DNA from: FEN-1191 sp036490715
GTDB lineage: Bacteria; Pseudomonadota; Gammaproteobacteria; Steroidobacterales; Steroidobacteraceae
Direction: 5' to 3'
NCBI GenBank assembly: GCA_036490715.1
Contig: DASXDL010000048.1
Location: 186,001-250,000 of the forward strand
DNA length: 64,000 nt
Part shown: in pieces, positions 8,417-16,846 of the stretch
Layout of the letters: each line of letters starts with the position of its first letter
Numbering within the stretch: position 1 is the first letter of the stretch
The notes under the pieces: generated by a model
The model's database searches: none
What the model saw: the letters and a program-made list of their open reading frames with translations, nothing else
Told to the model about the DNA's origin: nothing
Translations under genes and position numbers: made by a program

Positions 8417-9811
8417 TCAACCGAACTGCCGCGTGAGGTCGTTGAACAGCGCCACGCCCATCAGCACTACCAGCAGCGCCACGCCGAGCTGTTGGCTGAT
8501 GGTCTGGACGCGCTCCGACAGCGGACTGCCCTTAAGCCACTCGATCGCCTGGAATACGATCTGGCCACCGTCGAGGATCGGAATCGGCAGCAGATTCATG
8601 AAGCCCAGCGCCAGGCTGACGATCACCAGGAAGTTGAGAAACGAACCTAACCCCAAGGCGGCCGAATCCCCGGCGTATTCGGCGATGCTCAGCGGACCGC
8701 TGAGATTCTTGATCGAAACCTGCCCGAATAGCATGCGCCAGAATAACCGCCCCTGCAGCGCGGTCATATCCCAGGCCTCGACGTTGGCGCGCACGAAGGC
8801 GGCCGGCAGCGACAGGCTGGTGTGCTTGAGCATGCTGGCGGGCAGCGGCGTCGGCGGCGGGCGCACGTGAATGCGGCCGACGGTTTTGCCGTCGGCATTC
8901 TCGGCCAGCGTGCTGACCCGAACGCCGCTCTCGCTCTGGCCGCGCCGGTAACGCAGCAGAATCTCATCGCCCGGATGCGACTGCACGCGCTCCTGCAGCT
9001 CGCGGAAGTCGTGCACCGGCTCGCCGTTGACGCTGACGATCTGATCGCCGGACATCAGACCGGCGCGCGCCGCCGGACCGTTTGGCTCGACCACGCCCAG
9101 CACCGCCGGAATCGGCGGCTCGTAGAAATTCAATCCCAGCCCGCTCATCAGTGCCGACGGCTCGGTCAGGCGGACTCGCTCGGCGGCACCGCCGACGTCC
9201 AGGTTCACGCTGCGATCGCGCTCATCGGCGCCGTGCACCGCAAGCTTGATCGGCGCGCCGCTGCTGATCACATCCAGCAGGTCGAGCACGATGTCGCGCT
9301 GTGAGTGAACCGGGCGCGCGTTGATCGCGGTGACTTCATCCTGGGCGCGCAGGCCGGCCCGGCCGGCCACACTGTTGGGATCGATGTCGCCCAGCAGCGG
9401 GCGCACCAGCGTGATCCCGGACACCAGGAACATGATGGTGAGAACGACGATGGCGAAGCCGATATTGAAAGCCGGCCCGGCCAGCAGCACGATGATGCGC
9501 TGCCAGTGGGGGCGGCGAGTGAACGAGCGACCCAGCTCCTCGGGCGGTACCGGTCCCTCTCGCTCATCGAGCATCTTGACGTAGCCGCCCAGTGGCACCG
9601 CAGCAACGACATATTCCGTGCGGTCGGCGCCGGCGACCCGGGTCCACAGCGCCTTGCCGAACCCCACCGAGAACCGTAACACCTTGAATCCAAGCCGCCG
9701 GGCGACCCAGAAGTGACCGAATTCGTGCACCGTGACCAAAAGGCAGATGGCCACGACGAAGGCCAGCGTGGTCTCGATCAAGGCCAACAGGTGAGGCACG
9801 AAGCCGCTCAC
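8417..9811 (-). CDS. rseP: Site-2 intramembrane zinc metalloprotease RseP
   Basis: Inner-membrane protease that cleaves RseA after DegS and so releases sigma-E, and also clears signal-peptide remnants. HEFGH at residues 29-33 is the zinc-binding HExxH in the first membrane helix; the third ligand lies in the LLPIPILDGG motif near residue 410. Two PDZ domains (about 120-300) sit between. 464 residues, family-typical. GTG start at 9811 overlaps the dxr stop as GTGA. Position upstream of bamA-skp matches the conserved envelope-stress cluster. Confidence 0.96.
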   Translation of the reverse strand: MSGFVPHLLALIETTLAFVVAICLLVTVHEFGHFWVARRLGFKVLRFSVGFGKALWTRVAGADRTEYVVAAVPLGGYVKMLDEREGPVPPEELGRSFTRRPHWQRIIVLLAGPAFNIGFAIVVLTIMFLVSGITLVRPLLGDIDPNSVAGRAGLRAQDEVTAINARPVHSQRDIVLDLLDVISSGAPIKLAVHGADERDRSVNLDVGGAAERVRLTEPSALMSGLGLNFYEPPIPAVLGVVEPNGPAARAGLMSGDQIVSVNGEPVHDFRELQERVQSHPGDEILLRYRRGQSESGVRVSTLAENADGKTVGRIHVRPPPTPLPASMLKHTSLSLPAAFVRANVEAWDMTALQGRLFWRMLFGQVSIKNLSGPLSIAEYAGDSAALGLGSFLNFLVIVSLALGFMNLLPIPILDGGQIVFQAIEWLKGSPLSERVQTISQQLGVALLVVLMGVALFNDLTRQFG

Positions 9812-11010
9812 GCGTGGGCCCGCGGCGAGGAGGCTCGGGCGCTGATTAGTTCGGCGGTCAGGGCACGCGCCTCCCGGTCCGCCGCCAGCACCGCTTCCAG
9901 TCCGGACATTGCTCCCCCTCGAACCCTGGCCATCACAGATTCAATGACCGCCGGAATATCGCCAAAGTTCAATCGCTTGTCGAGGAACGCCTGCACAGCT
10001 ACCTCATCGGCAGCATTCAGGCTGGCGCAGTACAGGCCGCCCAGCCGCGCCGCCTCGCGCGCATGGCGCAGGCACGGGAAGCGCACCGGGTCGGGTGCCA
10101 GGAAGTCCAGCCGAGCGGCCTTCACCAAATCGAGAAATTCCACACCCGCGGACATCCGCCGCGGCGAGGCCAGCGCCTGCGCGATCGGGGTGCGCATGTC
10201 GGGCGAGGACAGCTGCGCCAGCACCGAGCCATCGTGGTACTCCACCAGCGAGTGCACGATGCTCTGCGGGTGCACCAGCACTTCGATCTGCTGCACGCCG
10301 AAGCCGAACAACACGCTGGCTTCGATCAGCTCCAGACCCTTGTTCATCAAGGTAGCCGAGTCCACCGAAATTTTGCGCCCCATGTTCCAGCGCGGGTGCG
10401 CGCAAGCCTGAGCCGGCGTCGCCGCCGCAATCGCCTCGGCGCTCCAGTGCAGAAACGGGCCGCCCGAGGCTGTCAGCAGCAGCCGCCGCACCCCGTCGGG
10501 CGCGTGGCCAGGACGAAAGCTCGCGGGCAGGCATTGAAAGATGGCGTTGTGCTCGCTGTCGATCGGGATCAGCTCGGCGCCCGAGGCATCGACCGCCTGC
10601 ATCAACAGCGCGCCGGCCATGACGGCCGATTCCTTATTGGCCAGCAGCAGTCGTTTGCCAGCCGCGGCCGCGGCCAAGGTCGAACGCAGGCCGGCCGCGC
10701 CGCTGATCGCCGCCATCAGGTAATCCACCTGCGCATCGGCCGCCAGTTCGGCGATGGCCGCGGCGCCAGCGGCGACCCGGGTGCGACTGCCGGCGGACTT
10801 GAGCTTTTGCTCCAGCTCGCGCGCCGCATCGGCCGACTCGAGCGCGGCCCACTCCGGCTCGAAGCGCAGACACTGCGCCAGCAGCCCATCGACGTTGCTG
10901 CGGGCGGCCAGCACCGGCACCCGAAACTGTTCGCGGTTGAGCCACAGCACCTCGAGCGTGCTGCAGCCGACGCTGCCGGTGGAGCCCAGTACCGCGACCC
11001 CGATGCTCAC
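9808..11010 (-). CDS. dxr: 1-deoxy-D-xylulose 5-phosphate reductoisomerase
   Basis: Second step of the MEP isoprenoid pathway, converting DXP to MEP with NADPH. The 400 residues include the nucleotide-binding GSTGSVGCSTLEV (residues 9-21), LLLANKESAVMAG, the metal/substrate motif PIDSEHNAIFQCL, LLTASGGPF, and MGRKISVDSATLMNKGLE. GTG start at 11010 overlapping the cdsA stop as GTGA. It supplies the precursor for undecaprenyl phosphate made by UppS nearby. Confidence 0.97.
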   Translation of the reverse strand: MSIGVAVLGSTGSVGCSTLEVLWLNREQFRVPVLAARSNVDGLLAQCLRFEPEWAALESADAARELEQKLKSAGSRTRVAAGAAAIAELAADAQVDYLMAAISGAAGLRSTLAAAAAGKRLLLANKESAVMAGALLMQAVDASGAELIPIDSEHNAIFQCLPASFRPGHAPDGVRRLLLTASGGPFLHWSAEAIAAATPAQACAHPRWNMGRKISVDSATLMNKGLELIEASVLFGFGVQQIEVLVHPQSIVHSLVEYHDGSVLAQLSSPDMRTPIAQALASPRRMSAGVEFLDLVKAARLDFLAPDPVRFPCLRHAREAARLGGLYCASLNAADEVAVQAFLDKRLNFGDIPAVIESVMARVRGGAMSGLEAVLAADREARALTAELISARASSPRAHA

Positions 11011-11807
11011 CGGCCGACCCCCAGCCAGATCAGCCCCAAGGCCATGACCGGCGTGGCCGCGGTCACGCTGTCGATCCGATCCAGCGCCCCGCCGTGGCCG
11101 GGGAACAAGCGGCCACTGTCCTTCAGATTCACGTGTCGCTTGAGCAAGCTCTCGGTCAGATCACCAACCACCGAGAACGCCGCCGCCGCCAGGCACAGCG
11201 GCAGAAACTGCTGCACCGGACGCGCGAACCAGCCGGCGCCTGCGGCCCCCATTACCAGCGCTGACAGCATGCCGCCGATCACCCCTTCCCAGGTTTTCTT
11301 CGGCGACACCCGCGGCGCCAGGTAGCAGCGGCCGAACTGCCTGCCTGCAAAGTACGCGCCGGTATCGGCCGCAAACGCCAGTGCCAGGATGAACAGCGCC
11401 CACTGCGCGCCTGCGGTCCAGCTGGCATCGATGTGTACCAATGCGATCCAGGTCGGCAGCAGTGCCAGCATGCCGGCGAGCGCCGCGGCGATGCGACCGA
11501 CCCGCTGCGGAGCACACACGATCCACAGCAGGGCCACCAGCCACCAGGCCACGCCGATCTCCAGCATCAGCCGGAATCGCTCCGGCTCCAAGGTGTAATG
11601 CCAGCCGGCCACGGCGAGCGCGCCCAGTAGCAGCACGTACAGCAGCCGCCAGGGCAACCCAAGTGTCAGAAACGCCGACCATTCCCAGGCTCCCACCAGC
11701 AGGATCACTCCCAGAATCGAAGCCGTGGCGATGGCTGACGAATACAGGATCACGACGATCAGCAGCAGCGTCAGCGCCAGGGCGGTAAGCACACGCGAAC
11801 GCAGCAT
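11007..11807 (-). CDS. cdsA: Phosphatidate cytidylyltransferase
   Basis: Makes CDP-diacylglycerol from CTP and phosphatidate at the inner membrane, feeding all phospholipids. About 266 residues with roughly seven to eight hydrophobic membrane segments. The C-terminal signature is present (KRHVNLKDSGRLFPGHGGAL then DRIDSVTA), with the Asp residues that bind metal. ATG start at 11807, five bases after the uppS stop. Confidence 0.95.
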   Translation of the reverse strand: MLRSRVLTALALTLLLIVVILYSSAIATASILGVILLVGAWEWSAFLTLGLPWRLLYVLLLGALAVAGWHYTLEPERFRLMLEIGVAWWLVALLWIVCAPQRVGRIAAALAGMLALLPTWIALVHIDASWTAGAQWALFILALAFAADTGAYFAGRQFGRCYLAPRVSPKKTWEGVIGGMLSALVMGAAGAGWFARPVQQFLPLCLAAAAFSVVGDLTESLLKRHVNLKDSGRLFPGHGGALDRIDSVTAATPVMALGLIWLGVGR

Positions 11808-11812
11808 GCTCG

Positions 11813-12583
11813 CTACCTGCGACCTGCGCCGGCCTCGGTTGCCCGCAGCTGCTCGGAGCTCAGTCCGAAGCGCCGCTGGCGCGCGGCAAAGTGCTGCAGC
11901 GCCGCCTCGAACGCCGTCGCATCAAAATCCGGCCACAGCCGCTCGGTGAAGTACAGCTCGGTGTAGGCCAGGTTCCACAACAGAAAATTGCTGATGCGCT
12001 GCTCACCACCGGTACGTATGAAGAGGTCAGGGTCACAGATGCCGCCCAAGGCCAGCGCCGCGGCGAACGCCGGCTCGTCGATCTGGCCCGGCAGCAGCTC
12101 GTGGGATTCGACCCGGCTGGCCAACCGCCGGGCGGCGTTGATGATGTCGCCGCGGCCGCCGTAGCTGAGCGCGATCTGCAGTGCCAGGCGGCTGTTGCCG
12201 GCGGTGACGCGCTCGGAGCTGGCGATGCTGGCGAGCAGCCGCTCATCCAGTTCGTCGCGCTCGCCGATGAAGCGCACCCGCACACCCTGGCGGTGCAGCT
12301 CTTCGATTTCAGCCTCCAGCGATTCGACGAACAGCGACATCAGGCTCATCACCTCGTCGGGCGGCCGGCCCCAGTTCTCGCTGCTGAAGGCGAACAGCGT
12401 CAGCGCGCCGATACCGCGGCGCACGCACTCTTCGATCACCATGCGCACCGGTTCCACACCGGCGCGATGGCCCGCGGGGCGCTCGCCGCCGCGCGCCCGG
12501 GCCCAACGTCCGTTGCCGTCCATGACGATGGCCACGTGGCGGGGCGGCGGCGCCGGCACGGGGCGTGGTGCAGCGCTGCTCAA
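11813..12583 (-). CDS. uppS: Isoprenyl transferase (undecaprenyl diphosphate synthase)
   Basis: Condenses isopentenyl diphosphate onto farnesyl diphosphate to make the C55 lipid carrier precursor. Motifs: HVAIVMDGNGRWARARG (catalytic Asp), TLFAFSSENWGRP, and the C-terminal RTGGEQRISNFLLWNLAY with LYFTERLWPDF. 256 residues. The first codon is TTG at 12583, overlapping the frr stop as TTGA; a GTG eight codons later is an alternative. Followed by cdsA as in most proteobacteria. Confidence 0.95.
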   Translation of the reverse strand: MSSAAPRPVPAPPPRHVAIVMDGNGRWARARGGERPAGHRAGVEPVRMVIEECVRRGIGALTLFAFSSENWGRPPDEVMSLMSLFVESLEAEIEELHRQGVRVRFIGERDELDERLLASIASSERVTAGNSRLALQIALSYGGRGDIINAARRLASRVESHELLPGQIDEPAFAAALALGGICDPDLFIRTGGEQRISNFLLWNLAYTELYFTERLWPDFDATAFEAALQHFAARQRRFGLSSEQLRATEAGAGRR

Positions 12584-13137
12584 ACCTGCAGAATTTCCTT
12601 TTCCTTGGCCGCCAACAGCTGGTCGATTTCGCCGACGTGCCGGTCCGTCAACTTCTGGATGTCGTCCTGGCCGCGGCGCTCATCGTCCTGCGAAATAGTT
12701 TTTTTCTTGAGCGACTCCTTGACCTCGGCCAGCGCATCGCGGCGCACATTGCGCACACTCACCCGAGCGTTCTCCGCGTCCTGGCGCACCACCTTGGTGA
12801 TGTCGCGGCGCCGTTCCTCAGTCAGAGGCGGCAGTGGAATGCGGATCACGGTGCCGGCGGTATTCGGCGTCAACCCCAGATCCGACTTGTGGATCGCCTT
12901 TTCGATCGGTCCCACCATGGTCTTCTCCCATGGCGACACGACCAGCGTGCGGGCATCCTCGACACTGATGCTGGCGACCTGCTGCAGCGGCACGTCCGAT
13001 CCGTAGTAGTCCACCTTCAGGTGCTCGATCAGACTCGGGTGCGCGCGCCCGGTGCGCAGTTTCTTCAGGTCGGCCTGAAATACCTGAACGCATTTCTGCA
13101 TGCGCGCGGTCGCATTCTTCTTCAGTTCTTCCAGCAT
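12580..13137 (-). CDS. frr: Ribosome recycling factor
   Basis: Splits post-termination ribosomes together with EF-G. The 185-residue length is exact for the family and the sequence has the RTGRAHPSLIEHLKVDYYGSDVPLQQVA core and the three-helix bundle region. ATG start at 13137, 15 bases after pyrH, with a clear GGGGTGG stretch upstream acting as the ribosome-binding site. Confidence 0.97.
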   Translation of the reverse strand: MLEELKKNATARMQKCVQVFQADLKKLRTGRAHPSLIEHLKVDYYGSDVPLQQVASISVEDARTLVVSPWEKTMVGPIEKAIHKSDLGLTPNTAGTVIRIPLPPLTEERRRDITKVVRQDAENARVSVRNVRRDALAEVKESLKKKTISQDDERRGQDDIQKLTDRHVGEIDQLLAAKEKEILQV

Positions 13138-13152
13138 GGCGGACCACCCCTC

Positions 13153-13890
13153 TTAGTCGTTGGTCACCAGTGTGCCGATGTCCTCGCCGCGCACGATGCG
13201 CAGCAGATCACCCGGCGTGCCCAGATTGAACACTCGCAACGGCATGTTGTGGTCGCGGCACATTACGATCGCGGTCGCATCCATCACGTTCAACCGCTCG
13301 GTCAGCACCCGATCATAAGTCAGGCGCGGATAGTGGTGCGCCACCGGATTCTTCACCGGGTCATCGGAGTAGATGCCATTGACCTTGGTGGCTTTTAGCA
13401 GCAGCTGTGCCTCGATCTCGATCGCACGCAGGCTGGCGGCAGTGTCAGTAGTAAAGAACGGATTGCCGGTACCGGCGGCGAAGATCACCGCCCGGCCCTT
13501 TTCCAGATGGCGCACCGCACGCCGGCGAATGAAATCCTCGCACACCTCGTTGATGCGGATCGCCGACATCACGCGCGCCTGCATCCCCTGGTGCTCAAGC
13601 GCGTCCTGCAGCGCGAGCGCATTCATCACCGTGGCCAGCATGCCCATCTGATCGGCGGCGACGCGGTCCATGCCGGCGCGCGCCAGCCCGGCGCCGCGGA
13701 ACAGGTTGCCGCCGCCGATCACGATGGCAATCTGCACACCGAGTGCCTGCACTTCGCCGATGTCGCCGGCGATCCGCTTCAGCATCGCCGGATCGATACC
13801 GTAGTCGACGCTGCCGAGCAGGGCCTCGCCCGACAGTTTGACCAGGATGCGATTCCAGGCAGACTTGCTGTTCTGATTCATAGTGCCCAT
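13153..13890 (-). CDS. pyrH: Uridylate kinase (UMP kinase)
   Basis: Phosphorylates UMP to UDP; the hexameric bacterial type, allosterically regulated by GTP and UTP. Signatures: ILVKLSGEALLG, IVIGGGNLFRGAG, and AADQMGMLATVMNALAL, then FFTTDTAASLRA. 245 residues. Two ATGs, 13890 and 13881, are possible starts; neither has a strong ribosome-binding site. An intrinsic terminator lies just upstream, between tsf and pyrH, so expression relies on readthrough or a promoter in the short gap. Confidence 0.96.
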   Translation of the reverse strand: MGTMNQNSKSAWNRILVKLSGEALLGSVDYGIDPAMLKRIAGDIGEVQALGVQIAIVIGGGNLFRGAGLARAGMDRVAADQMGMLATVMNALALQDALEHQGMQARVMSAIRINEVCEDFIRRRAVRHLEKGRAVIFAAGTGNPFFTTDTAASLRAIEIEAQLLLKATKVNGIYSDDPVKNPVAHHYPRLTYDRVLTERLNVMDATAIVMCRDHNMPLRVFNLGTPGDLLRIVRGEDIGTLVTND

Positions 13891-13921
13891 TCTCGCCCGG
13901 CGCGGCCGGCGCGCCGCGCGT

Positions 13922-13947
13922 CAAAAAAAACCCCGCTACCGGCGGGG
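13922..13947 (-). terminator. Intrinsic terminator between tsf and pyrH
   Basis: On the minus strand, six C/G pairs (CCCCGC, loop CGGTA, GCGGGG) are followed directly by eight T residues. This is a textbook Rho-independent terminator. It lies 27 bases after the tsf stop and would end or attenuate rpsB-tsf transcripts before pyrH. Confidence 0.9.
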
Positions 13948-13973
13948 CATTGCACGGTATCGTCCGGCGGCGA

Positions 13974-14861
13974 TCAGCGACTCCCGGCCTTTTTGACCTG
14001 GGCCATCACCTCGGCGGCGAAGTCTTCACTTTTTTTCTCGATCCCGGCGCCGACTTCGAAGCGCTCGTACTTCAGCACCCGTGCGCCGGCACCTGCCAGC
14101 AGCTTCTCGATCGTGCGATCCGGATCCTTTACGAACGGCTGGCCAAGCAGGGTCATCTCGTTCAAGGACTTGCGCAGCCTGCCCTCGACCATGCGCGCGG
14201 TAATCTCAGGACTCTTGCCGTCTTTCTGTGCCTGCTCGGTCAGGATCTCGCGCTCCTTCTCAAGCACCGCCGCCGGTACTTCGGCCAAGCTAAGGTAGCG
14301 CGGGTTGCTGGCAGCGATGTGCATCGCCAGATCGTGCGCCAGGCTATCGCTGCCGCCTTCGATCGCCACCAGCACACCGATACGCGTGCCGTGCAGGTAG
14401 GCACCGAGGATGCCGCTGCTCTCGAGTACCACGCAGCGGCGCACGCTGATCTTCTCGCCGATCTTGGCGACCAATGCCCGTCGAAGCACGTCGACGCTCT
14501 CGCCGGCCTTGAGTTCCGCGGCCAGCAGCTCATCGACGTCCACCGGCCGTCCGGCCAGCGTCAGGCGCGCGACATCGGCCGCGAATTTCTGAAATTCCTG
14601 CTCGCGCGCGACAAAGTCAGTCTCGCAGTTGATCTCGACCATGGCGGCCGCACGCTGGTCCGGCGAGCGCTCGATGACGATCACGCCCTCGGCGGCGATG
14701 CGCGCGGCCTTCTTGTCGGCCTTTGCCAGCCCCTGCTTGCGCATCAGCTCGGCGGCCGCGTCCAGGTTGCCACTGGTCTCCACCAGCGCGCGCTTGCACT
14801 CCATCATTCCGGCGCCGGTGCGTTCGCGTAGCTGCCGGACCGCTTCCGCTGTGACGGTCAT
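13974..14861 (-). CDS. tsf: Translation elongation factor Ts
   Basis: Guanine nucleotide exchange factor for EF-Tu. N-terminal UBA-like helix with the signature LRERTGAGMMECKRAL, then INCETDFVARE, then the core and coiled-coil regions. 295 residues, close to the 283 of E. coli. ATG start at 14861, three bases after the rpsB stop, so translated together with S2 as in most bacteria. An intrinsic terminator follows. Confidence 0.97.
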   Translation of the reverse strand: MTVTAEAVRQLRERTGAGMMECKRALVETSGNLDAAAELMRKQGLAKADKKAARIAAEGVIVIERSPDQRAAAMVEINCETDFVAREQEFQKFAADVARLTLAGRPVDVDELLAAELKAGESVDVLRRALVAKIGEKISVRRCVVLESSGILGAYLHGTRIGVLVAIEGGSDSLAHDLAMHIAASNPRYLSLAEVPAAVLEKEREILTEQAQKDGKSPEITARMVEGRLRKSLNEMTLLGQPFVKDPDRTIEKLLAGAGARVLKYERFEVGAGIEKKSEDFAAEVMAQVKKAGSR

Positions 14862-14864
14862 GGC

Positions 14865-15869
14865 TTAGCCCGGGCCGCGCGGGCGGCGCGTGGCACCGGC
14901 GCCGGTGCGGCGCTTGACGCCGATCGGCGATGGCGCGCCGGCCGGCTCGGCAGTCTCGGCCGGATCGTCCGGCTCGGCTTCAAGTGCAGCATCGTCGGGG
15001 GTCGTAGCGCTCGCGGTGGCCACCGCCGCCGCCGCCGGCGGGGCCGCCACCGGACGGCGCCGCGGCGGGGTCTTGCGACGCACCGTCGCCATCGGCTTGG
15101 AGCGGCCCGGACGCGTACTCTTGCGGCGTGGATTGCCTTCCTCGTCCAGCTCGACAAACTCGTCCTCGCCAACCGCCATCTGCGGTACCGAGGATTTGCC
15201 TTCCAGCACCGCATCGGCAATCGCCGCCGCATACAGCTGGATGGCGCGCATGGCATCGTCATTGCCAGGAATCACATGCTCGATGCCATCGGGAGAACAA
15301 TTGGTATCGACCACGGCCACCACCGGGATACCGAGCTTGCGCGCCTCGTGGATGGCGATGTGCTCGTGGCCCACGTCGACAACGAACAGCGCGTCCGGCA
15401 GCGCTTCCATACTCTTGATGCCGCCCAAGCTGCGCTCGAGCTTGAGCATTTCACGTCGCAGCTGCGTCGCTTCCTTCTTGCCGCGCTTGTCGAGCGCGCC
15501 GGAGCTGGCCATTTCCTGCAGCTCGGTCAAGCGTTTGATCGAACCGCGGATGGTCTTGAAATTGGTGAGCATGCCACCGAGCCAGCGCTGGTTCACGAAC
15601 GGCATGGCGCAGCGCGTGGCCTCTTTCTCGATGGCGTCGCGGGCCGAGCGCTTGGTGCCGACGAACAGCACCGTGCCACCATCACCAACCACCTGCTTGA
15701 TGAAATTGGCCGCATCCGCGAACAGCGGCTGGGTCTTCTCGAGGTTGATGATGTGGATCTTGTTGCGCTCGCCGAAAATGAACTGTTCCATCTTCGGGTT
15801 CCAGAAGCGGGTCTGATGTCCGAAATGAACACCCGCTTCCAGCATCTGTCGCATCGACACGCCGGTCAT
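14865..15869 (-). CDS. rpsB: 30S ribosomal protein S2 with a long C-terminal extension
   Basis: Small-subunit protein S2. Residues 1-228 match the family closely (MRQMLEAGVHFGHQTRFWNPK, VNQRWLGGMLTNFKTI, HVIPGNDDAMRAIQLY). After VLEGKSSVPQ the protein carries about 105 more residues of low complexity: a basic Arg/Pro part (TVRRKTPPRRRPV), an Ala-rich stretch, an acidic part (about 295-310) and a basic end (KRRTGAGATRRPRGPG). Total 334 residues against about 241 in E. coli. ATG start at 15869. First gene of the superoperon, behind a sigma-70-like promoter and a roughly 130-base leader. Confidence 0.96.
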   Translation of the reverse strand: MTGVSMRQMLEAGVHFGHQTRFWNPKMEQFIFGERNKIHIINLEKTQPLFADAANFIKQVVGDGGTVLFVGTKRSARDAIEKEATRCAMPFVNQRWLGGMLTNFKTIRGSIKRLTELQEMASSGALDKRGKKEATQLRREMLKLERSLGGIKSMEALPDALFVVDVGHEHIAIHEARKLGIPVVAVVDTNCSPDGIEHVIPGNDDAMRAIQLYAAAIADAVLEGKSSVPQMAVGEDEFVELDEEGNPRRKSTRPGRSKPMATVRRKTPPRRRPVAAPPAAAAVATASATTPDDAALEAEPDDPAETAEPAGAPSPIGVKRRTGAGATRRPRGPG

Positions 15870-15924
15870 ACGAAGCTCCTATGTCGGGTTGTGGCCTCCG
15901 CGCATCCCTGATAATGACGATCCT

Positions 15925-15945
15925 GCAGGTGGTTCAACCACCTGC
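15925..15945 (-). promoter_or_regulatory. Hairpin in the rpsB 5' leader
   Basis: An 8-bp perfect stem (GCAGGTGG pairing with CCACCTGC) with the 5-base loop TTGAA on the minus strand lies 56 bases upstream of the rpsB ATG, inside the leader expected from the promoter at 16007-16035. In E. coli, S2 represses rpsB-tsf through the rpsB leader, so this hairpin is a candidate autoregulatory element. The stem is seen; its function is inference. Confidence 0.45.
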
Positions 15946-16006
15946 CGGACACCCGGTCACAGGTTCGTGATGCGCGTGTGGATTGCGTTGCCAAAAAAGG
16001 CCGCGC

Positions 16007-16035
16007 TTTATACCATGAAGTCCTAGACCGAACAA
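16007..16035 (-). promoter_or_regulatory. Sigma-70-like promoter of rpsB-tsf
   Basis: Minus strand: TTGTTC (16030-16035) as the -35 box, a 17-base spacer, and TATAAA (16007-16012) as the -10 box. The spacing is ideal and the -10 matches five of six positions. Predicted start near 16000, giving a leader of about 130 bases before rpsB at 15869. The map gene starts divergently about 25 bases away. Confidence 0.65.
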
Positions 16036-16058
16036 TGTCTTAAGCGGATCCGGTGGAT

Positions 16059-16838
16059 ATGCTGCGCAGCTCCCAGATATCTCTCAAAAGCGCTGACGAG
16101 CAGCAGAAACTTCGCGTCGCTGGCGCACTGGCGGCCGAGGTGCTCGACATGATCGAAGAGCACGTTGCCCCCGGGGTCAGCACCGAGGACCTCGACCAGA
16201 TCTGCCACGACTACATCGTCAACGTGCAGAAGACCATTCCGGCCAACGTCGGCTATCGCGGGTTTCCCAAAACCGTGTGCACGTCGGTCAATCACGTCGT
16301 GTGTCACGGCATCCCCAACGATCGCAAGCTCAAGGCCGGCGATATCCTGAACATCGATATCGCCATCATCAAGGACGGCTACCACGGTGATACCAGCCGC
16401 ATGTATTTCGTCGGCAAGCCGCCGGCATTCGCACAGCGCCTGACGCAGGTGTGCAAGGATGCGATGTGGCGCGCGATCGAGATCGTGCAGCCCGGGGCGC
16501 ACCTGGGCGACATCGGCCATGCGATCCAGACCCTGGCTGAGGCCGAGGGTTTCTCGGTAGTGCGCGAGTACTGCGGCCACGGTATCGGTCGCATATATCA
16601 CGAGGATCCGCAGATTTTGCACTACGGTGAACCGGGCACCGGGCTCGAGATGCGCGCCGGCATGGTGTTCACGATCGAACCGATGATCAATGCCGGCAAG
16701 CGTCATGTACGGGTGATGCCGGACGGCTGGACCGTGATCACCAAGGATCACTCGCTGTCAGCGCAATGGGAGCACATGGTGTTGGTAACACCGACCGGGC
16801 ACGAAGTCTTGACCCTGAGCCAGCGCGCACCGCACTGA
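16059..16838 (+). CDS. map: Methionine aminopeptidase, type I
   Basis: Removes the initiator methionine from new proteins. The pita-bread fold is intact: VNHVVCHGIPNDRKLKAGDILNIDIAII (metal Asp), DGYHGDTSRMY (second Asp), YCGHGIGRIYHEDPQI (His), VFTIEPMIN (Glu) and QWEHMVLVT (Glu). Length about 259. I took the ATG at 16059; a GTG two codons upstream (16053) is an alternative. Divergent from rpsB and followed at once by glnD, an order common in Xanthomonadales-like genomes. Confidence 0.96.
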   Translation: MLRSSQISLKSADEQQKLRVAGALAAEVLDMIEEHVAPGVSTEDLDQICHDYIVNVQKTIPANVGYRGFPKTVCTSVNHVVCHGIPNDRKLKAGDILNIDIAIIKDGYHGDTSRMYFVGKPPAFAQRLTQVCKDAMWRAIEIVQPGAHLGDIGHAIQTLAEAEGFSVVREYCGHGIGRIYHEDPQILHYGEPGTGLEMRAGMVFTIEPMINAGKRHVRVMPDGWTVITKDHSLSAQWEHMVLVTPTGHEVLTLSQRAPH

Positions 16839-16846
16839 GCAGCGGC

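Noticed and set aside
15925..15945. tRNA T-arm look-alike (GGTGGTTCAACCACC)
   Set aside because: No acceptor, D or anticodon arm around it; the stem is longer than a T arm and fits a leader hairpin better.
16766..16846. Longer glnD start inside the map gene
   Set aside because: It would add 27 residues without similarity and overlap map by 73 bases; the GTG at 16847 gives the family length.
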